Below, piece by piece: positions 1-8,734 of a stretch of DNA of 30,394 nucleotides (position 1 is the stretch's first letter; each line of letters opens with the position of its first letter). Source of the stretch: DASVAL01 sp035649575 (lineage in GTDB: Bacteria > Planctomycetota > UBA1135 > UBA2386). The position numbers were made by a program, and so were the translations under genes. The notes beneath the pieces were generated by a model that worked only from the letters and a program-made list of their open reading frames with translations, was not told the DNA's origin and ran no database searches. The stretch covers positions 1-30,394 of the forward strand of contig DASRJH010000164.1 of the NCBI GenBank assembly GCA_035649575.1. The letters are read 5' to 3'.

Positions 1-792
1 GAATTGACGCGCTTGCGCGCCGAGGTCCGCGCGGGCAAGCAGCGGTTCGAGCTCGCCCTCGCTGCGGCCGCCACGGTCGTGGGCCTGCCGATCGACGCGC
101 TGCGCGCAGAGGCAGACCAGGGTGGCACCAAGGAACCCGCCTGGCGCCGGATCTCGGTCATCGAAGTCCGCGCAGCCAGGACGGGCATCGTGGACAAGCT
201 GCCCGTCGCCACCGGCGGGTGGGTCGAGACGGGCGAGCTCGTGCTCGCGATCGCGGACCTGTCTCAGGTGCGCTTCCGTGCGCGCGGCCTGCAGAGCGAT
301 CTGCCGAACCTGCAGGACGGGTTGCCGTCGGTCGTCGTGCCGGCTCGGGGCAGTGCCGCGGCTTCGGACCGCGTGACCGGCACGTTGATGCTCGGCGTCG
401 AAGCCGATCCGGCGCAGCGCACGATCGATCTGTTCGTGCAGCCTTCGCCCACGGCCGCCTGGTGTCGCCCCGGCGTCGCGGGTTTCCTCGAAGTCGAGAC
501 TCGCGGCGGCAGCGAGGCCGAGCTGGCGATCCCGCTCGCGGCCGTGCTGCAGGACGGTCTGCAGCGGGTTTTCTTCCGGCGCGATCCCGCCGATCCGGAC
601 AAGGTCATCCGCGTCGAAGCGGACCTCGGCCTCGACGACGGCCGTTGGGTCGAGGTCAAGAGCGGTCTCGTCGACGGCGACGAAGTCGTGCTGGCGGGCG
701 TCTACGAGCTGATGCTCGCGAGCTCCGGCACAGCGCCGAAGGGCGGCCACTTCCACGCCGACGGCACGTTCCACGAAGGCAAGGACAAGTAG
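1..792 (+). CDS. RND efflux periplasmic adaptor (CusB/CzcB type), 5' end missing
   Basis: This is the C-terminal part of a membrane-fusion (HlyD/CusB) adaptor that would link the RND pump encoded just downstream to an outer-membrane channel. The frame is open from base 1, so the gene starts outside the window; the TTG at base 4 is not a convincing start. What remains shows the second lipoyl half (ARTGIVDKLPVATGGWVETGELVLAIADL), a beta-barrel region, and the membrane-proximal end (DLGLDDGRWVEVKSGLVDGDEVVLAG), the usual order in the family. The last 16 residues are His-rich (HFHADGTFHEG) and resemble the start of the mature lipoprotein encoded at 3985, which suggests metal binding. The pump gene starts 7 bases after the stop, so one operon is likely. 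The family assignment is firm; the metal is unknown. Confidence 0.88.
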   Translation, partial: ELTRLRAEVRAGKQRFELALAAAATVVGLPIDALRAEADQGGTKEPAWRRISVIEVRAARTGIVDKLPVATGGWVETGELVLAIADLSQVRFRARGLQSDLPNLQDGLPSVVVPARGSAAASDRVTGTLMLGVEADPAQRTIDLFVQPSPTAAWCRPGVAGFLEVETRGGSEAELAIPLAAVLQDGLQRVFFRRDPADPDKVIRVEADLGLDDGRWVEVKSGLVDGDEVVLAGVYELMLASSGTAPKGGHFHADGTFHEGKDK

Positions 793-799
793 ATCGCCC

Positions 800-3700
800 A
801 TGTTCCGCGCGCTCATCGCGTTCTCGCTGCGCCAGCCAGCCGTGGTCCTGCTGCTGTCCGGCATCGTGCTCGGGCTCGCGCTCTGGCAGGTTCCGCGCAT
901 GCCGATCGACGTGTTCCCCGAGTTGAACGCGCCGACCGTGGTCGTGTTGACGGAAGCGCCGGGGCTCGCCGCCGACGAGGTCGAGCAGAACGTCACGTTC
1001 CCGATCGAGAGCGCGGTGAACGGCCTGTCCGGCGTGCGGTCCGTGCGCAGTTCGAGCGCGGTGGGGCTGTCGATCGTCTGGGTCGAGTTCGAATGGGGCG
1101 AGGACATCTACCGGTCGCGCATGCTCGTCGCCGAGAAGCTCGGCGCGGTGCGCGCTTCGCTGCCCGAGAACGCGCATGCCGAGATCACGCCGATCACATC
1201 GATCACGGGCGAGATCATGCTGCTGTCGTTGTCGTCGCCGGACGGCAAGGAGACGCCGATGGCCGTGCGCGCGTATGCGGAGTTCGACCTGCGCAACCTG
1301 CTGCTGTCCGTGCCCGGCGTTGCGCAGGTGGTCGCGATCGGCGGCGACCTGCCCGAATACCAGGTCAACGTGCGGCAGGAGCAGCTGCAGCTGCACGGGC
1401 TGACGATGGAGGACGTCGTCGAGGCGGCGCGCAACTCGCACAGCACGGCCGGTGCCGGGTATCTGCCCGACGTCGGCGGTCTCGAGCTGCCGGTGCGGCA
1501 GACGGGCCGCGTGCGATCCGTCGACGACATCAAAGGCGCGATCGTGCGCTACCGCGGCGATGCGCCGATCACGATCGGCCAGGTCGCGGACGTGACGTTC
1601 GGCGCCACGCCGAAGCGCGGCACGGCCTCGGAAGGCGGCAAGCCGGCCGTCGTGCTGGGCGTGCAGAAGGGCCCCGGCACGAACACGCTGCGCTTGACCG
1701 ACGCGATCGACAAGAAGCTCGATCAGGCGCAGAAGTCGATGCCTGCCGGCATCGTGCTGAACCGCCACGTGATGCGGCAGTCCGACTTCATCAACCTCTC
1801 GGTGAACAACCTGATCGCCGTGCTGCGAGATGCGGCGATCCTCGTCGGGCTCATTCTCGTACTGTTCCTGCTCGACGTCCGCACGACGTTCATCACGCTC
1901 CTAGCGCTGCCGATCAGCCTCGGCTCGGCGCTTCTCGTGCTCTGGGCGTGGGGCTTGTCGGTCAACGTGATGACTCTCGGAGGACTTGCCGTGGCGATCG
2001 GCGGCCTCGTCGACGATGCGATCATCGACGTCGAGAACGTGTTCCGGCGTCTGCGCGAGAACGCGCGGAAACCGCGCGAGGAACGCGTGCCCGTGGCCGC
2101 CCTCGTGCTGTCGGCGAGCAACGAGATCCGGCAACCGATGGTGTTCGCGACGGTCATCATCGTGATGGTGTTCGTGCCGCTGCTGTTCCTGCAGGGCCTC
2201 GAAGGCCGCTTCTTCCGCCCGCTCGGCATCGCCTACATCGCGTCGACGCTCGCCTCGCTGCTCACGGCACTCACGGTGACACCCGCGTTGTGCCGCTACC
2301 TGCTGGCGAAGGTCGGCCGCGGCGGCGAGCACCGCGACGGTTTCCTCGTGCGCTGGCTCAAACGCGCCTACGAGCCGTCGCTCGGTTGGGCGCTGAACCG
2401 CGCCAAGACCGTGCTCGCCGCGGCAGCGCTCGCGACAGTGGCGAGCCTCGGGCTCGCCGCGACCTACGGCACGAGCTTCCTGCCCGAGTTCAACGAGGGC
2501 ACGTTCACGGTCTTCCTGTTCGCGCCGCCGGGCACCTCGCTGGCCGAGAGCAACCGGATGGCGGTCGGCGTCGAGACCCAGCTCGGCCTGATCCCGGGCG
2601 TGCGCGCGGTCGTACGACGCACGGGCCGCGCCGAACGCGACGAGCACGCCGAACCGGTCAGCTCGTCCGAGATCGAGGTCTCGATGCTGCCGGGGCAGGA
2701 CAAACACAAGATGCGCGCCGCGATCGACGTCGTGCTCGGCAGCGTGCCCGGCATCACGCCGAGCGTCGGCCAGCCGATCGAACACCGGCTCTCGCATGTG
2801 CTGTCGGGCACGCCCGCGGCGCTGGCGATCGTCGTGCAGGGCGACGACCTGTCGGTGCTGCGCCGCCTCGCGAAGCAGATCGAAGCCGTGTGCCTGCAGG
2901 TGCCCGGCACACGCGACGTCGCGGCGAATCGCGAAGTCATGAGCACGTCGCTGCCGGTCCGCTACCGGCCACGCGAGCTGGCCGCGGTCGGCCTCAGCCC
3001 CGCAGCGGCAGCGGAACAGGTGCAGCATGCGCTGATGGGCGAGACGGTCGCCGAAGTGAACGAAGGCACGCGGCGCTACGCGATCACGGTGCGGCTGCAT
3101 CCCGACGAACGGGCCGCGATCGCCGACGTCGGCGCGCTCGTGCTGCGCGGTGCCGGCGGCGCGCACGTTCGCCTGCGCGACGTGGCCGACATCGGGCTCG
3201 AACGCACGTCGAACCTGATCGCGCGCGAGGGCGCGCGGCGCAAGGCCGTGGTGTCGTGCAACGTCGCCGAGGGCTACAACCTCGGCCAGCTCGTCGACGA
3301 GGTTCGGCGACGCGTCGAGCCGATCGTCGCGAGCGCGGGCTACACCGTGGACTTCGGCGGCCAGTTCGAGGCGCAGCAGTCGGCGAGCAAGACGATCTAC
3401 ATGATGGGCGGTGTCGTGGTCGTGTTGATGCTGATGCTGATCAGCAGCGCGCTCGGCTCGATGCGCGCGGCCGTGCTCGTCATGGTGAACCTGCCTCTGT
3501 CGTTGATCGGCGGCATCGCGGCGATCTACCTGACCGAGTCGCCGAGCCTGTTCTGGAACACGCTGGCCCTGTTCGGTCTCGGCAGCGAGCGGTATCAGGC
3601 GCCGGTCATCTCGATCGCGAGCATGGTCGGGTTCGTCACGCTGTTCGGCATCGCGGTGCGCAACGGCATCCTGCTCGTGCGGCACTACTTCGACCTGATC

Positions 3701-3988
3701 GGCGAAGGCGCGCTGCTGCAAGAAGCCGTCGTGCGCGGGTCGCAGGAGCGCATGGTGCCCGTGCTCATGACGGCACTCGCCGCGGCGCTCGGCCTCGTGC
3801 CGCTCGTATTCGCGGCCGGCGAGCCGGGCAGCGAGATCCTTGCACCCTTGTCAGTGGTGGTGCTCGGTGGTCTCTTGTCCTCCACCTTCCTGAATCTCCT
3901 GGTCGTGCCGGCGGGTTTCTTCCTGATGTTCAAGAACAAGGTCCCGGTAATGGAAGTGGCCTCCGGCACGCGGAACGTTCACCCATGA
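800..3988 (+). CDS. Heavy-metal RND efflux pump (CusA/CzcA family)
   Basis: This 1062-residue protein has the full length of an RND proton/substrate antiporter of the inner membrane. It opens with a short cytoplasmic start and TM1 (LRQPAVVLLLSGIVLGLALW), followed by the typical FPELNAPTVVVLTEAPGLAADEVE segment. TM4 carries the proton-relay sequence VDDAIIDVEN (D405, D406), as in the metal-type RND subfamily. The second half repeats the pattern and ends with the conserved TM10-11 stretch GFVTLFGIAVRNGILLVRHY. Between these last helices an extra segment of roughly 20 residues (about 911-935, TESPSLFWNTLALFGLGSER) lies where most relatives have a short loop. The ATG at 800 lies just after the adaptor stop, and the stop overlaps the start of the next gene (ATGA). 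Export of Cu, Ag, Zn, Co or Ni is possible; sequence alone does not decide. Confidence 0.93.
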   Translation: MFRALIAFSLRQPAVVLLLSGIVLGLALWQVPRMPIDVFPELNAPTVVVLTEAPGLAADEVEQNVTFPIESAVNGLSGVRSVRSSSAVGLSIVWVEFEWGEDIYRSRMLVAEKLGAVRASLPENAHAEITPITSITGEIMLLSLSSPDGKETPMAVRAYAEFDLRNLLLSVPGVAQVVAIGGDLPEYQVNVRQEQLQLHGLTMEDVVEAARNSHSTAGAGYLPDVGGLELPVRQTGRVRSVDDIKGAIVRYRGDAPITIGQVADVTFGATPKRGTASEGGKPAVVLGVQKGPGTNTLRLTDAIDKKLDQAQKSMPAGIVLNRHVMRQSDFINLSVNNLIAVLRDAAILVGLILVLFLLDVRTTFITLLALPISLGSALLVLWAWGLSVNVMTLGGLAVAIGGLVDDAIIDVENVFRRLRENARKPREERVPVAALVLSASNEIRQPMVFATVIIVMVFVPLLFLQGLEGRFFRPLGIAYIASTLASLLTALTVTPALCRYLLAKVGRGGEHRDGFLVRWLKRAYEPSLGWALNRAKTVLAAAALATVASLGLAATYGTSFLPEFNEGTFTVFLFAPPGTSLAESNRMAVGVETQLGLIPGVRAVVRRTGRAERDEHAEPVSSSEIEVSMLPGQDKHKMRAAIDVVLGSVPGITPSVGQPIEHRLSHVLSGTPAALAIVVQGDDLSVLRRLAKQIEAVCLQVPGTRDVAANREVMSTSLPVRYRPRELAAVGLSPAAAAEQVQHALMGETVAEVNEGTRRYAITVRLHPDERAAIADVGALVLRGAGGAHVRLRDVADIGLERTSNLIAREGARRKAVVSCNVAEGYNLGQLVDEVRRRVEPIVASAGYTVDFGGQFEAQQSASKTIYMMGGVVVVLMLMLISSALGSMRAAVLVMVNLPLSLIGGIAAIYLTESPSLFWNTLALFGLGSERYQAPVISIASMVGFVTLFGIAVRNGILLVRHYFDLIGEGALLQEAVVRGSQERMVPVLMTALAAALGLVPLVFAAGEPGSEILAPLSVVVLGGLLSSTFLNLLVVPAGFFLMFKNKVPVMEVASGTRNVHP

Positions 3989-4449
3989 AGTCGAAACTGA
4001 AAGTCACGTTGTTCGCTTCCTTCCTGTTCGCTGCCTGCGGTGGCGAGCCTTCCGGCACGCATACCCACGCCGACGGCACCGTGCACAAGAACGGCGAGCC
4101 CGAGCCCGCCGGCCAGCACGAAGGCCACGGCCCGGAGCATCCGCTCGGCGAAGTCACGCTCGGCGGGCTCAAGGTCCAGATCGTGCTGCTCGGTGACGTC
4201 GTGCCCGGCAAGGAGGCCGACTTCGACGTGCGGTTCCCGGCCGGCAGCAAGCGGCCCGAGACGCTGCGCGCGTGGATCGGCCTCGAGTCGGGGCAGGGCT
4301 CGATGAAGACACGCTTCCAGAACGAAGGCGGCACCACGATGCACGGCCACGTGATGGTGCCGAAGCCGCTGCCCGAGGGCAGCCTGGCGTGGTTCGAGGT
4401 CGAAGCGGCTTCGGGCAACAGCAAGGTCTCGGCGCCGCTGAAGCACTGA
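3985..4449 (+). CDS. His-rich lipoprotein of the RND metal-efflux operon
   Basis: A 154-residue exported lipoprotein: the N-terminus MKSKLKVTLFASFLFAAC is a lipoprotein signal with the acylated cysteine at C18. Directly after it comes a His-rich stretch (THTHADGTVHKNG, then HEGHGPEH), followed by a compact domain of about 100 residues that I do not recognise; alternating hydrophobic residues suggest a beta-sandwich. The HADGTxH motif is shared with the C-terminus of the adaptor at 1-792. The start overlaps the pump stop by 4 bases (ATGA), so translation is probably coupled to the pump. The likely role is to bind metal in the periplasm and deliver it to, or buffer it for, the RND complex. The role is inferred from context and histidines, not from a known family. 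Confidence 0.8.
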   Translation: MKSKLKVTLFASFLFAACGGEPSGTHTHADGTVHKNGEPEPAGQHEGHGPEHPLGEVTLGGLKVQIVLLGDVVPGKEADFDVRFPAGSKRPETLRAWIGLESGQGSMKTRFQNEGGTTMHGHVMVPKPLPEGSLAWFEVEAASGNSKVSAPLKH

Positions 4450-4473
4450 GATCCATGGGCCGCGCCGCGATCG

Positions 4474-5691
4474 TCATCGCAGCACGGCGAGCCCGAGCAG
4501 ACCACCGGCGAGCACGGTCAGCGGCACGGCCGCTCGGCTGCGCCAGAACCACAACATCACGAGGCCCACGGCCGCGATGCACGCACTCGGCACGTCTGTG
4601 ATGCCGCTGCGCACGAGGCCGACGGTGGTCGCGGCCATGATGCCGACGACCGCCGCGGTCACGCCGTCGAGAAGGTTGTGCACGGCGACGTTGCCAGTGA
4701 TGCGCTCGAACAAGCCGTGTCCGAGCAGCGTGAAGCAGAACGCGGGCAGGAAGATCCCGGCCGTCAGCATCAGCGCACCGACGAATCCGCCGCCCACGTA
4801 GCCGACGAACGTGCCAAAGATGATGAGTGGCGCCGGCAGCACGCCGCCGAGCGCGAGGCCTTCGAGGAACTGATCGTTCGTCATCCAGGCGCCGGCGACG
4901 ACCGCGTCGTGCTGCAGGAACGGGATCGCCGTGTAGGCGCCGCCGAACGTCAGCAGCCCCGTGCGGAGACCCGACAGGAACAGGGCCTGCGCCGACGGCG
5001 CGTCCGTGGCTGGCGTCGCGGCATCGACGATCTGCGGGGACGGCGTGTCGAACAGCACGAACGCCGTCAAGCCCGCGAACAGCAGCGCGCCGGCCGCGGC
5101 GAGCCACCACCGCGTGCGGCGCAGCCACACGCAGCTCACGCCGCCGAAAGCGAGTGCGATCGCGAAGTGCACGCCGAGCAACGTCGAACCACAGCAGGCT
5201 GCGGCGATCCCCGCGAGCCAGCGGTCGTAGAGCGCGTGGTGCCCGATCCGGAACAGCGCGCGCACGATCATCGCGACCACGGCCGCCTGCAGCCCCGCGA
5301 AGAGAGGCCGCAGCTCCGGCGTCCTCACGACCCCGTTCGCATAGAGCGCGCTGAGTGCCAGCATCAGCACGAAGCCCGGCAGCATGAAGCCGAGACCGGC
5401 CAGCACCGCACCGAGGCGACCACGCGCGAGCATGCCGAACCAGACGCACAGCTCGTGTGCTTCTGGTCCCGGCAGGACCTGGTAGACGGCCAGCGCGCGC
5501 CGGAACCGCTCGGGCGAGACCCACCGCTCTGCCTCGACGAGCTCGCGTTGCAGCATCGCGATCTGCGCCACGGGGCCGCCCCAGGCCAGCGAGCCGAAAC
5601 GCAGGAATCGCAGGAAGACCGCAGCCAGCGACAGGTGCGGAATGCAGGGGTCGGGCGTCGGCACGCTGCGTTGCATCAGGTCGTCATGCAT
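4474..5691 (-). CDS. chrA: Chromate transporter ChrA (two-domain form)
   Basis: An inner-membrane protein of 405 residues, the normal length for long-chain ChrA, made of two repeated CHR domains. The first half has FGSLAWGGPVAQIAMLQRELVE and QVLPGPEAHELCVWFG, the characteristic GGPxxQ and LPGPEA motifs. The second half repeats them as FGGAYTAIPFLQHD and LGGVLPAPLIIFGTFVGY. Known members export chromate by exchange or proton coupling and some act on sulfate-like anions. The ATG at 5691 is used here although no strong Shine-Dalgarno precedes it; M6 (ATG at 5676) is an alternative. The gene converges on the RND operon with 24 bases between stops, consistent with a metal-resistance neighbourhood, though not the same transcript. 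Confidence 0.93.
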   Translation of the reverse strand: MHDDLMQRSVPTPDPCIPHLSLAAVFLRFLRFGSLAWGGPVAQIAMLQRELVEAERWVSPERFRRALAVYQVLPGPEAHELCVWFGMLARGRLGAVLAGLGFMLPGFVLMLALSALYANGVVRTPELRPLFAGLQAAVVAMIVRALFRIGHHALYDRWLAGIAAACCGSTLLGVHFAIALAFGGVSCVWLRRTRWWLAAAGALLFAGLTAFVLFDTPSPQIVDAATPATDAPSAQALFLSGLRTGLLTFGGAYTAIPFLQHDAVVAGAWMTNDQFLEGLALGGVLPAPLIIFGTFVGYVGGGFVGALMLTAGIFLPAFCFTLLGHGLFERITGNVAVHNLLDGVTAAVVGIMAATTVGLVRSGITDVPSACIAAVGLVMLWFWRSRAAVPLTVLAGGLLGLAVLR

Positions 5692-5752
5692 ACCGCGAGG
5701 ATCACCGCGACGCGATGCACGGGGCGCGAGGGTGTCGCGATAGAGTGCGCGC
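5692..5752. promoter_or_regulatory. Divergent intergenic region between chrA and the parvulin gene
   Basis: These 61 bases separate two divergent starts and must hold at least one promoter. The only structure I see is a 7-base direct repeat ACCGCGA at 5692-5698 and 5704-5710. No convincing -35/-10 pair could be assigned by eye. Confidence 0.35.
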
Positions 5753-6214
5753 GTGCCACGCCTTCATCGTTCTCGCTGCGTTCTCGTCGTCCTCGCTTGC
5801 GCGGTCAGCGCGTGCAGCGACCCACCCGACGACACGCCGCTCGGACGCGACATCGCCGCGATCATGGCGCGGACCGAACACGGCGCCGAGAAGGTGAAAG
5901 TGCAGCACGTTCTCGTCGCGTTCGTCGGCGCGAAGCAGGGTTCCGAGAGCAAACGCACCTACGCCGAGGCGCGCACGTTGACCGACGAGCTGTTGAAGCG
6001 AGCGCGCGACGGCGAGGATTTCGCGACCTTGATGCAGAAGTACAGCTCGGACGACGGCGGCGGGACCTACACGCTGACGCAGGCCGATCGGTACGACTAC
6101 GCCCAGAACTTCCATCAGATCGCGTTCCGTCTCGCGGTCGGTGAGATCGGCGTGGCAGCGCACCATCGCAGCAAGAGCCCGTTCGGCTGGCATGTCATCA
6201 AGCGCCTCGAGTGA
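5753..6214 (+). CDS. Parvulin-type peptidyl-prolyl isomerase lipoprotein
   Basis: A small 153-residue protein with a lipoprotein signal ending in ACAVSAC (C21), placing it in the periplasm or at the outer membrane. The rest is a single rotamase (PpiC/parvulin) domain: it begins KVQHVLVAF, the first strand of the fold, continues with an ARTLTDELLKRARDGEDFATLMQKYSSD helix pair, and ends AVGEIGVAAHHRSKSPFGWHVIKRLE, the classic GxxxxxxxSxFGWHVIK signature. Between GG and the last third, the usual GGDLG turn is altered to GGTYTLTQADRYD. The start is GTG at 5753, chosen because it gives a proper signal peptide. It likely helps fold exported proteins. The next gene begins 136 bases downstream with nothing recognisable between. 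Confidence 0.87.
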   Translation: MPRLHRSRCVLVVLACAVSACSDPPDDTPLGRDIAAIMARTEHGAEKVKVQHVLVAFVGAKQGSESKRTYAEARTLTDELLKRARDGEDFATLMQKYSSDDGGGTYTLTQADRYDYAQNFHQIAFRLAVGEIGVAAHHRSKSPFGWHVIKRLE

Positions 6215-6350
6215 CGTCGATTGCGGTGCGGCTGCGCCTGGCCGCCACCACTCGGTTCCGAGCAGCATTCCTGTAACCGCGCCCGACCCCCTCGCAGAAG
6301 CCGGCATGACGCAGTAGACACACCGCTCTCCATCGTCCCCCGAGGCCTAC

Positions 6351-8126
6351 ATGCTCCGCTTCTCCCATACGTTCCTCCCGCTCTCCCTGCCGGCGCTGCT
6401 GCTCGCCCAGAACCAGACCGCGCCGGCCACACCCCAGGCGCCCGCAGCCCAAGCCGCGCCTGCGGCGCCGGCCAACCCGAACGCCGTCGACGAAGCCGCC
6501 GTCGCGTTCTTCCTCGAAGAAGGCCTGCAGCGATCGCAGGTCATGGAGCACCTGAGCTGGCTCTGCGACGTCTACGGCCCGCGTGTCACGGGTTCGCCGA
6601 ACATCCGCAAGGCGCAGAAGTGGGCCACCAAGACCTTCGATCTCATGGGCATGAAGGCGCGCACCGAGCAGTGGGGGCCGTTCGGCCGCGGGTGGCGGTG
6701 TGATCACGTGATGATGGCCGTGATCGGTGACAACCCGTGGCCTGTGATCGCATTCCCGAAGGCCTGGTCGCCGGCCATCGAAGGGCGCGTCGTAGCCGAG
6801 GTCGTTCACGTGGCGGCGCTGTCCGCCGAACAACTCGAAGCGGCCGACCTCACGGGCAGGGTCGTGCTGATCGAGGCCGTGCGCGACGTCAAGGAGCCGT
6901 TCGATGGCATCAGCAAGCGCCACGACCCCGAGAGCCTGCTGCGGCTCGCCGACCAGCAGCGCAGCGAGGCGCAGCGTCCTGCCCAGCGCGCCGCCGAGGC
7001 CGCGGCCCAGGTCGGATCGAACGCGGGCTTCCAGCGGCGCGAACAGATGATGGCCATCGTCAACAAGAAGCGCCCGCTCGCGATCGTCGACCGCGCCAGC
7101 AAGGGCGACTACGGCACCGTGTTCGTGCAGGGTGCGAGTGCCGTGGCCAAGCCGGGCGCTGCCGACGCCCCGCGCGGCCAGCGCGCGAGCCCACGCGATG
7201 CCGACGCGGACGTCATCCCGCAGTTCACGATCGCGGTCGAACACTACAACCGCATGTGCCGACTGCTCGCGAAGGGCCTGCCCGTGCAGGTGGCGCTCGA
7301 ACTGCGCACCTCGTTCTTCAGCGATGATCAGAACGACTACAACGTCGTCGCGGACCTCCCGGGGTCCGACGCGGCGATCGGCAGCGAGTTCTCGATGTTG
7401 GGCGCGCACCTCGACAGCTGGCAATCGGGGACCGGTAGCACCGACAACGGCTGCGGCAGCGCGGTCGTGATCGAGGCCTCGCGCCTCATCGCGGAGTATT
7501 GCAAGAAGGCCGGCATCAAGCCGCGCCGCACGGTCCGGGCGTGCCTCTGGAGCGGCGAGGAGCAGGGACTCATGGGCTCGCGCGCCTACGCGAAGGACCA
7601 CCTCGGCCAATGGGTCGAGGAACCTGCTGCAGTAGAGGGCGGCGAGAGGGTGCAGAAGCTGCAGACGAAACCCGAACACGCTCAGGTCGCGGGTTACTTC
7701 AACCTCGACAACGGCACGGGCAAGGTGCGCGGCGTCTACCTGCAGGGCAATGAAGCCGTGGCGCCGATCTTCCGCAGCTGGCTGCGGCCCTTCCACACGC
7801 ACGGCGCGTCGACGCTGACGCTCAACGACACCGGCGGCACCGACCACCTCTCTTTCGATGGCGTCGGCGTGCCGGGGTTCCAGTTCATCCAGGACGAGGT
7901 CAGCTACGGCCCGCGCACGCACCACTCGAACATGGACGTGTGGGACCACGCGATTGCCGACGACCTCAAGCAGGCCTCCGTCGTCATGGCGACGTTCGTG
8001 TGGCAGACGGCGCAGCGCGACGAGAAGCTGCCGCGTCAGCCCGCGCGGCCGCCTCAAGGCAGGCGCGGCGGCGGCCGTGGTGGGCCAGCCGAAGCAGCGG
8101 CTCCAGGAGCGCCCGGCATCCGGTGA
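6351..8126 (+). CDS. M28-family zinc metallopeptidase, exported
   Basis: A 591-residue aminopeptidase/carboxypeptidase-like enzyme. The N-terminus (SHTFLPLSLPALLLAQNQ) is a signal peptide, followed by an Ala/Pro-rich linker and a region of about 250 residues that probably includes a PA-like insert. The catalytic domain is clear: ligands H353 and D365 (GAHLDSW, STDNGCGSA), the EE pair E403/E404 (SGEEQGLMGSRAY), D453 (FNLDNGTGKVRG) and H524/H525 (RTHHSNMDVWDH) appear in family order, so it should bind two zinc ions. The C-terminal 30 residues are Arg/Gly/Pro-rich (GRRGGGRGG) and look disordered. GAGG lies about 7 bases before the ATG. The preferred peptide is unknown; a role in periplasmic or extracellular peptide scavenging is inferred. 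Confidence 0.92.
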   Translation: MLRFSHTFLPLSLPALLLAQNQTAPATPQAPAAQAAPAAPANPNAVDEAAVAFFLEEGLQRSQVMEHLSWLCDVYGPRVTGSPNIRKAQKWATKTFDLMGMKARTEQWGPFGRGWRCDHVMMAVIGDNPWPVIAFPKAWSPAIEGRVVAEVVHVAALSAEQLEAADLTGRVVLIEAVRDVKEPFDGISKRHDPESLLRLADQQRSEAQRPAQRAAEAAAQVGSNAGFQRREQMMAIVNKKRPLAIVDRASKGDYGTVFVQGASAVAKPGAADAPRGQRASPRDADADVIPQFTIAVEHYNRMCRLLAKGLPVQVALELRTSFFSDDQNDYNVVADLPGSDAAIGSEFSMLGAHLDSWQSGTGSTDNGCGSAVVIEASRLIAEYCKKAGIKPRRTVRACLWSGEEQGLMGSRAYAKDHLGQWVEEPAAVEGGERVQKLQTKPEHAQVAGYFNLDNGTGKVRGVYLQGNEAVAPIFRSWLRPFHTHGASTLTLNDTGGTDHLSFDGVGVPGFQFIQDEVSYGPRTHHSNMDVWDHAIADDLKQASVVMATFVWQTAQRDEKLPRQPARPPQGRRGGGRGGPAEAAAPGAPGIR

Positions 8127-8127
8127 G

Positions 8128-8141
8128 CCGCCGAGAGGCGG
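8128..8141 (+). terminator. Small GC hairpin after the M28 gene, possible weak terminator
   Basis: Two bases after the stop codon, CCGCC (8128-8132) pairs with GGCGG (8137-8141) across a GAGA loop, a stable GNRA-type tetraloop. A short T run (8153-8156) follows only after 11 bases, so intrinsic termination is uncertain. Confidence 0.3.
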
Positions 8142-8201
8142 GGCCCCGGTAGTTTTCCTCGAAAGACGCGGACGCGCTGCGCCAAACGTCTTCCTCCCGC
8201 C

Positions 8202-8729
8202 ATGACCGATGTCGTAGCCCCGCCTGCGGACCAGCACATCGAGAGCGACGAGGCGATCATCCGCAGCCACCAGCGGGGCGTGTGGCGCTTCCTCCGCTGG
8301 CTCGGCGCCGATCCGGCGCTCGCCGACGACCTGTTGCAGGAGGCCTTCCTGTTGCTGCTGCAGCGACCGCCCGTCGACCGCACGGAGCCCGCGGTTGCGG
8401 CCTGGCTGCGCACGACGGCGGCCAATCTGTTCCGGTCTTCGGGCCGGCGGGCACGATGGGGCGTGCCGCTCCACGATGGCGACCTGCTCCTTGCGGTGTG
8501 GCAGGAGAAAGCCGGCATCGACGGCGGCGACGGTTACCAGGAGGCACTGGCGTTGTGCCTGCAGAGCCTGCCCGAGCGGACGCGGCAGGCGCTCGATCTG
8601 CGCTACCGGCACGGCCTCGCGGAAGACGCTCTGGCGGGACCACTCGGTCTTCGCGCCGGTGGCGTGAAGACATTGCTGCGCCGGGCCCGCGAACTGCTCG
8701 CGCAGTGCATCCGCGCGAAAACGAGGTGA
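8202..8729 (+). CDS. ECF-type RNA polymerase sigma factor
   Basis: A 175-residue sigma-70 family protein with only regions 2 and 4, as in extracytoplasmic-function sigma factors. Region 2 is seen as WRFLRWLGADPALADDLLQEAFLLLL (the DDLLQEAF core that contacts polymerase), and region 4 as LPERTRQALDLRYRHGLAEDALAGPLGL followed by VKTLLRRARELLAQCI, the helix-turn-helix that reads the -35 element. It probably directs transcription of a small regulon, possibly including its own operon. The next gene begins 5 bases after the stop and encodes a single-pass membrane protein, a typical place for an anti-sigma factor. No clear Shine-Dalgarno precedes the ATG at 8202. Confidence 0.93.
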   Translation: MTDVVAPPADQHIESDEAIIRSHQRGVWRFLRWLGADPALADDLLQEAFLLLLQRPPVDRTEPAVAAWLRTTAANLFRSSGRRARWGVPLHDGDLLLAVWQEKAGIDGGDGYQEALALCLQSLPERTRQALDLRYRHGLAEDALAGPLGLRAGGVKTLLRRARELLAQCIRAKTR

Positions 8730-8734
8730 TCTCC

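Noticed and set aside
1901..3721. 606-codon minus-strand open frame opposite the RND pump
   Set aside because: A mirror of the pump codons (His/Arg/Asp-rich), without signal, domain or conserved motif.
1093..4449. Very long plus-strand open frame over the RND pump in another phase
   Set aside because: It is an Arg/Ala-rich frame typical of GC-rich antiphase reading; only its last 154 codons (from 3985) are a real gene with a lipoprotein signal.
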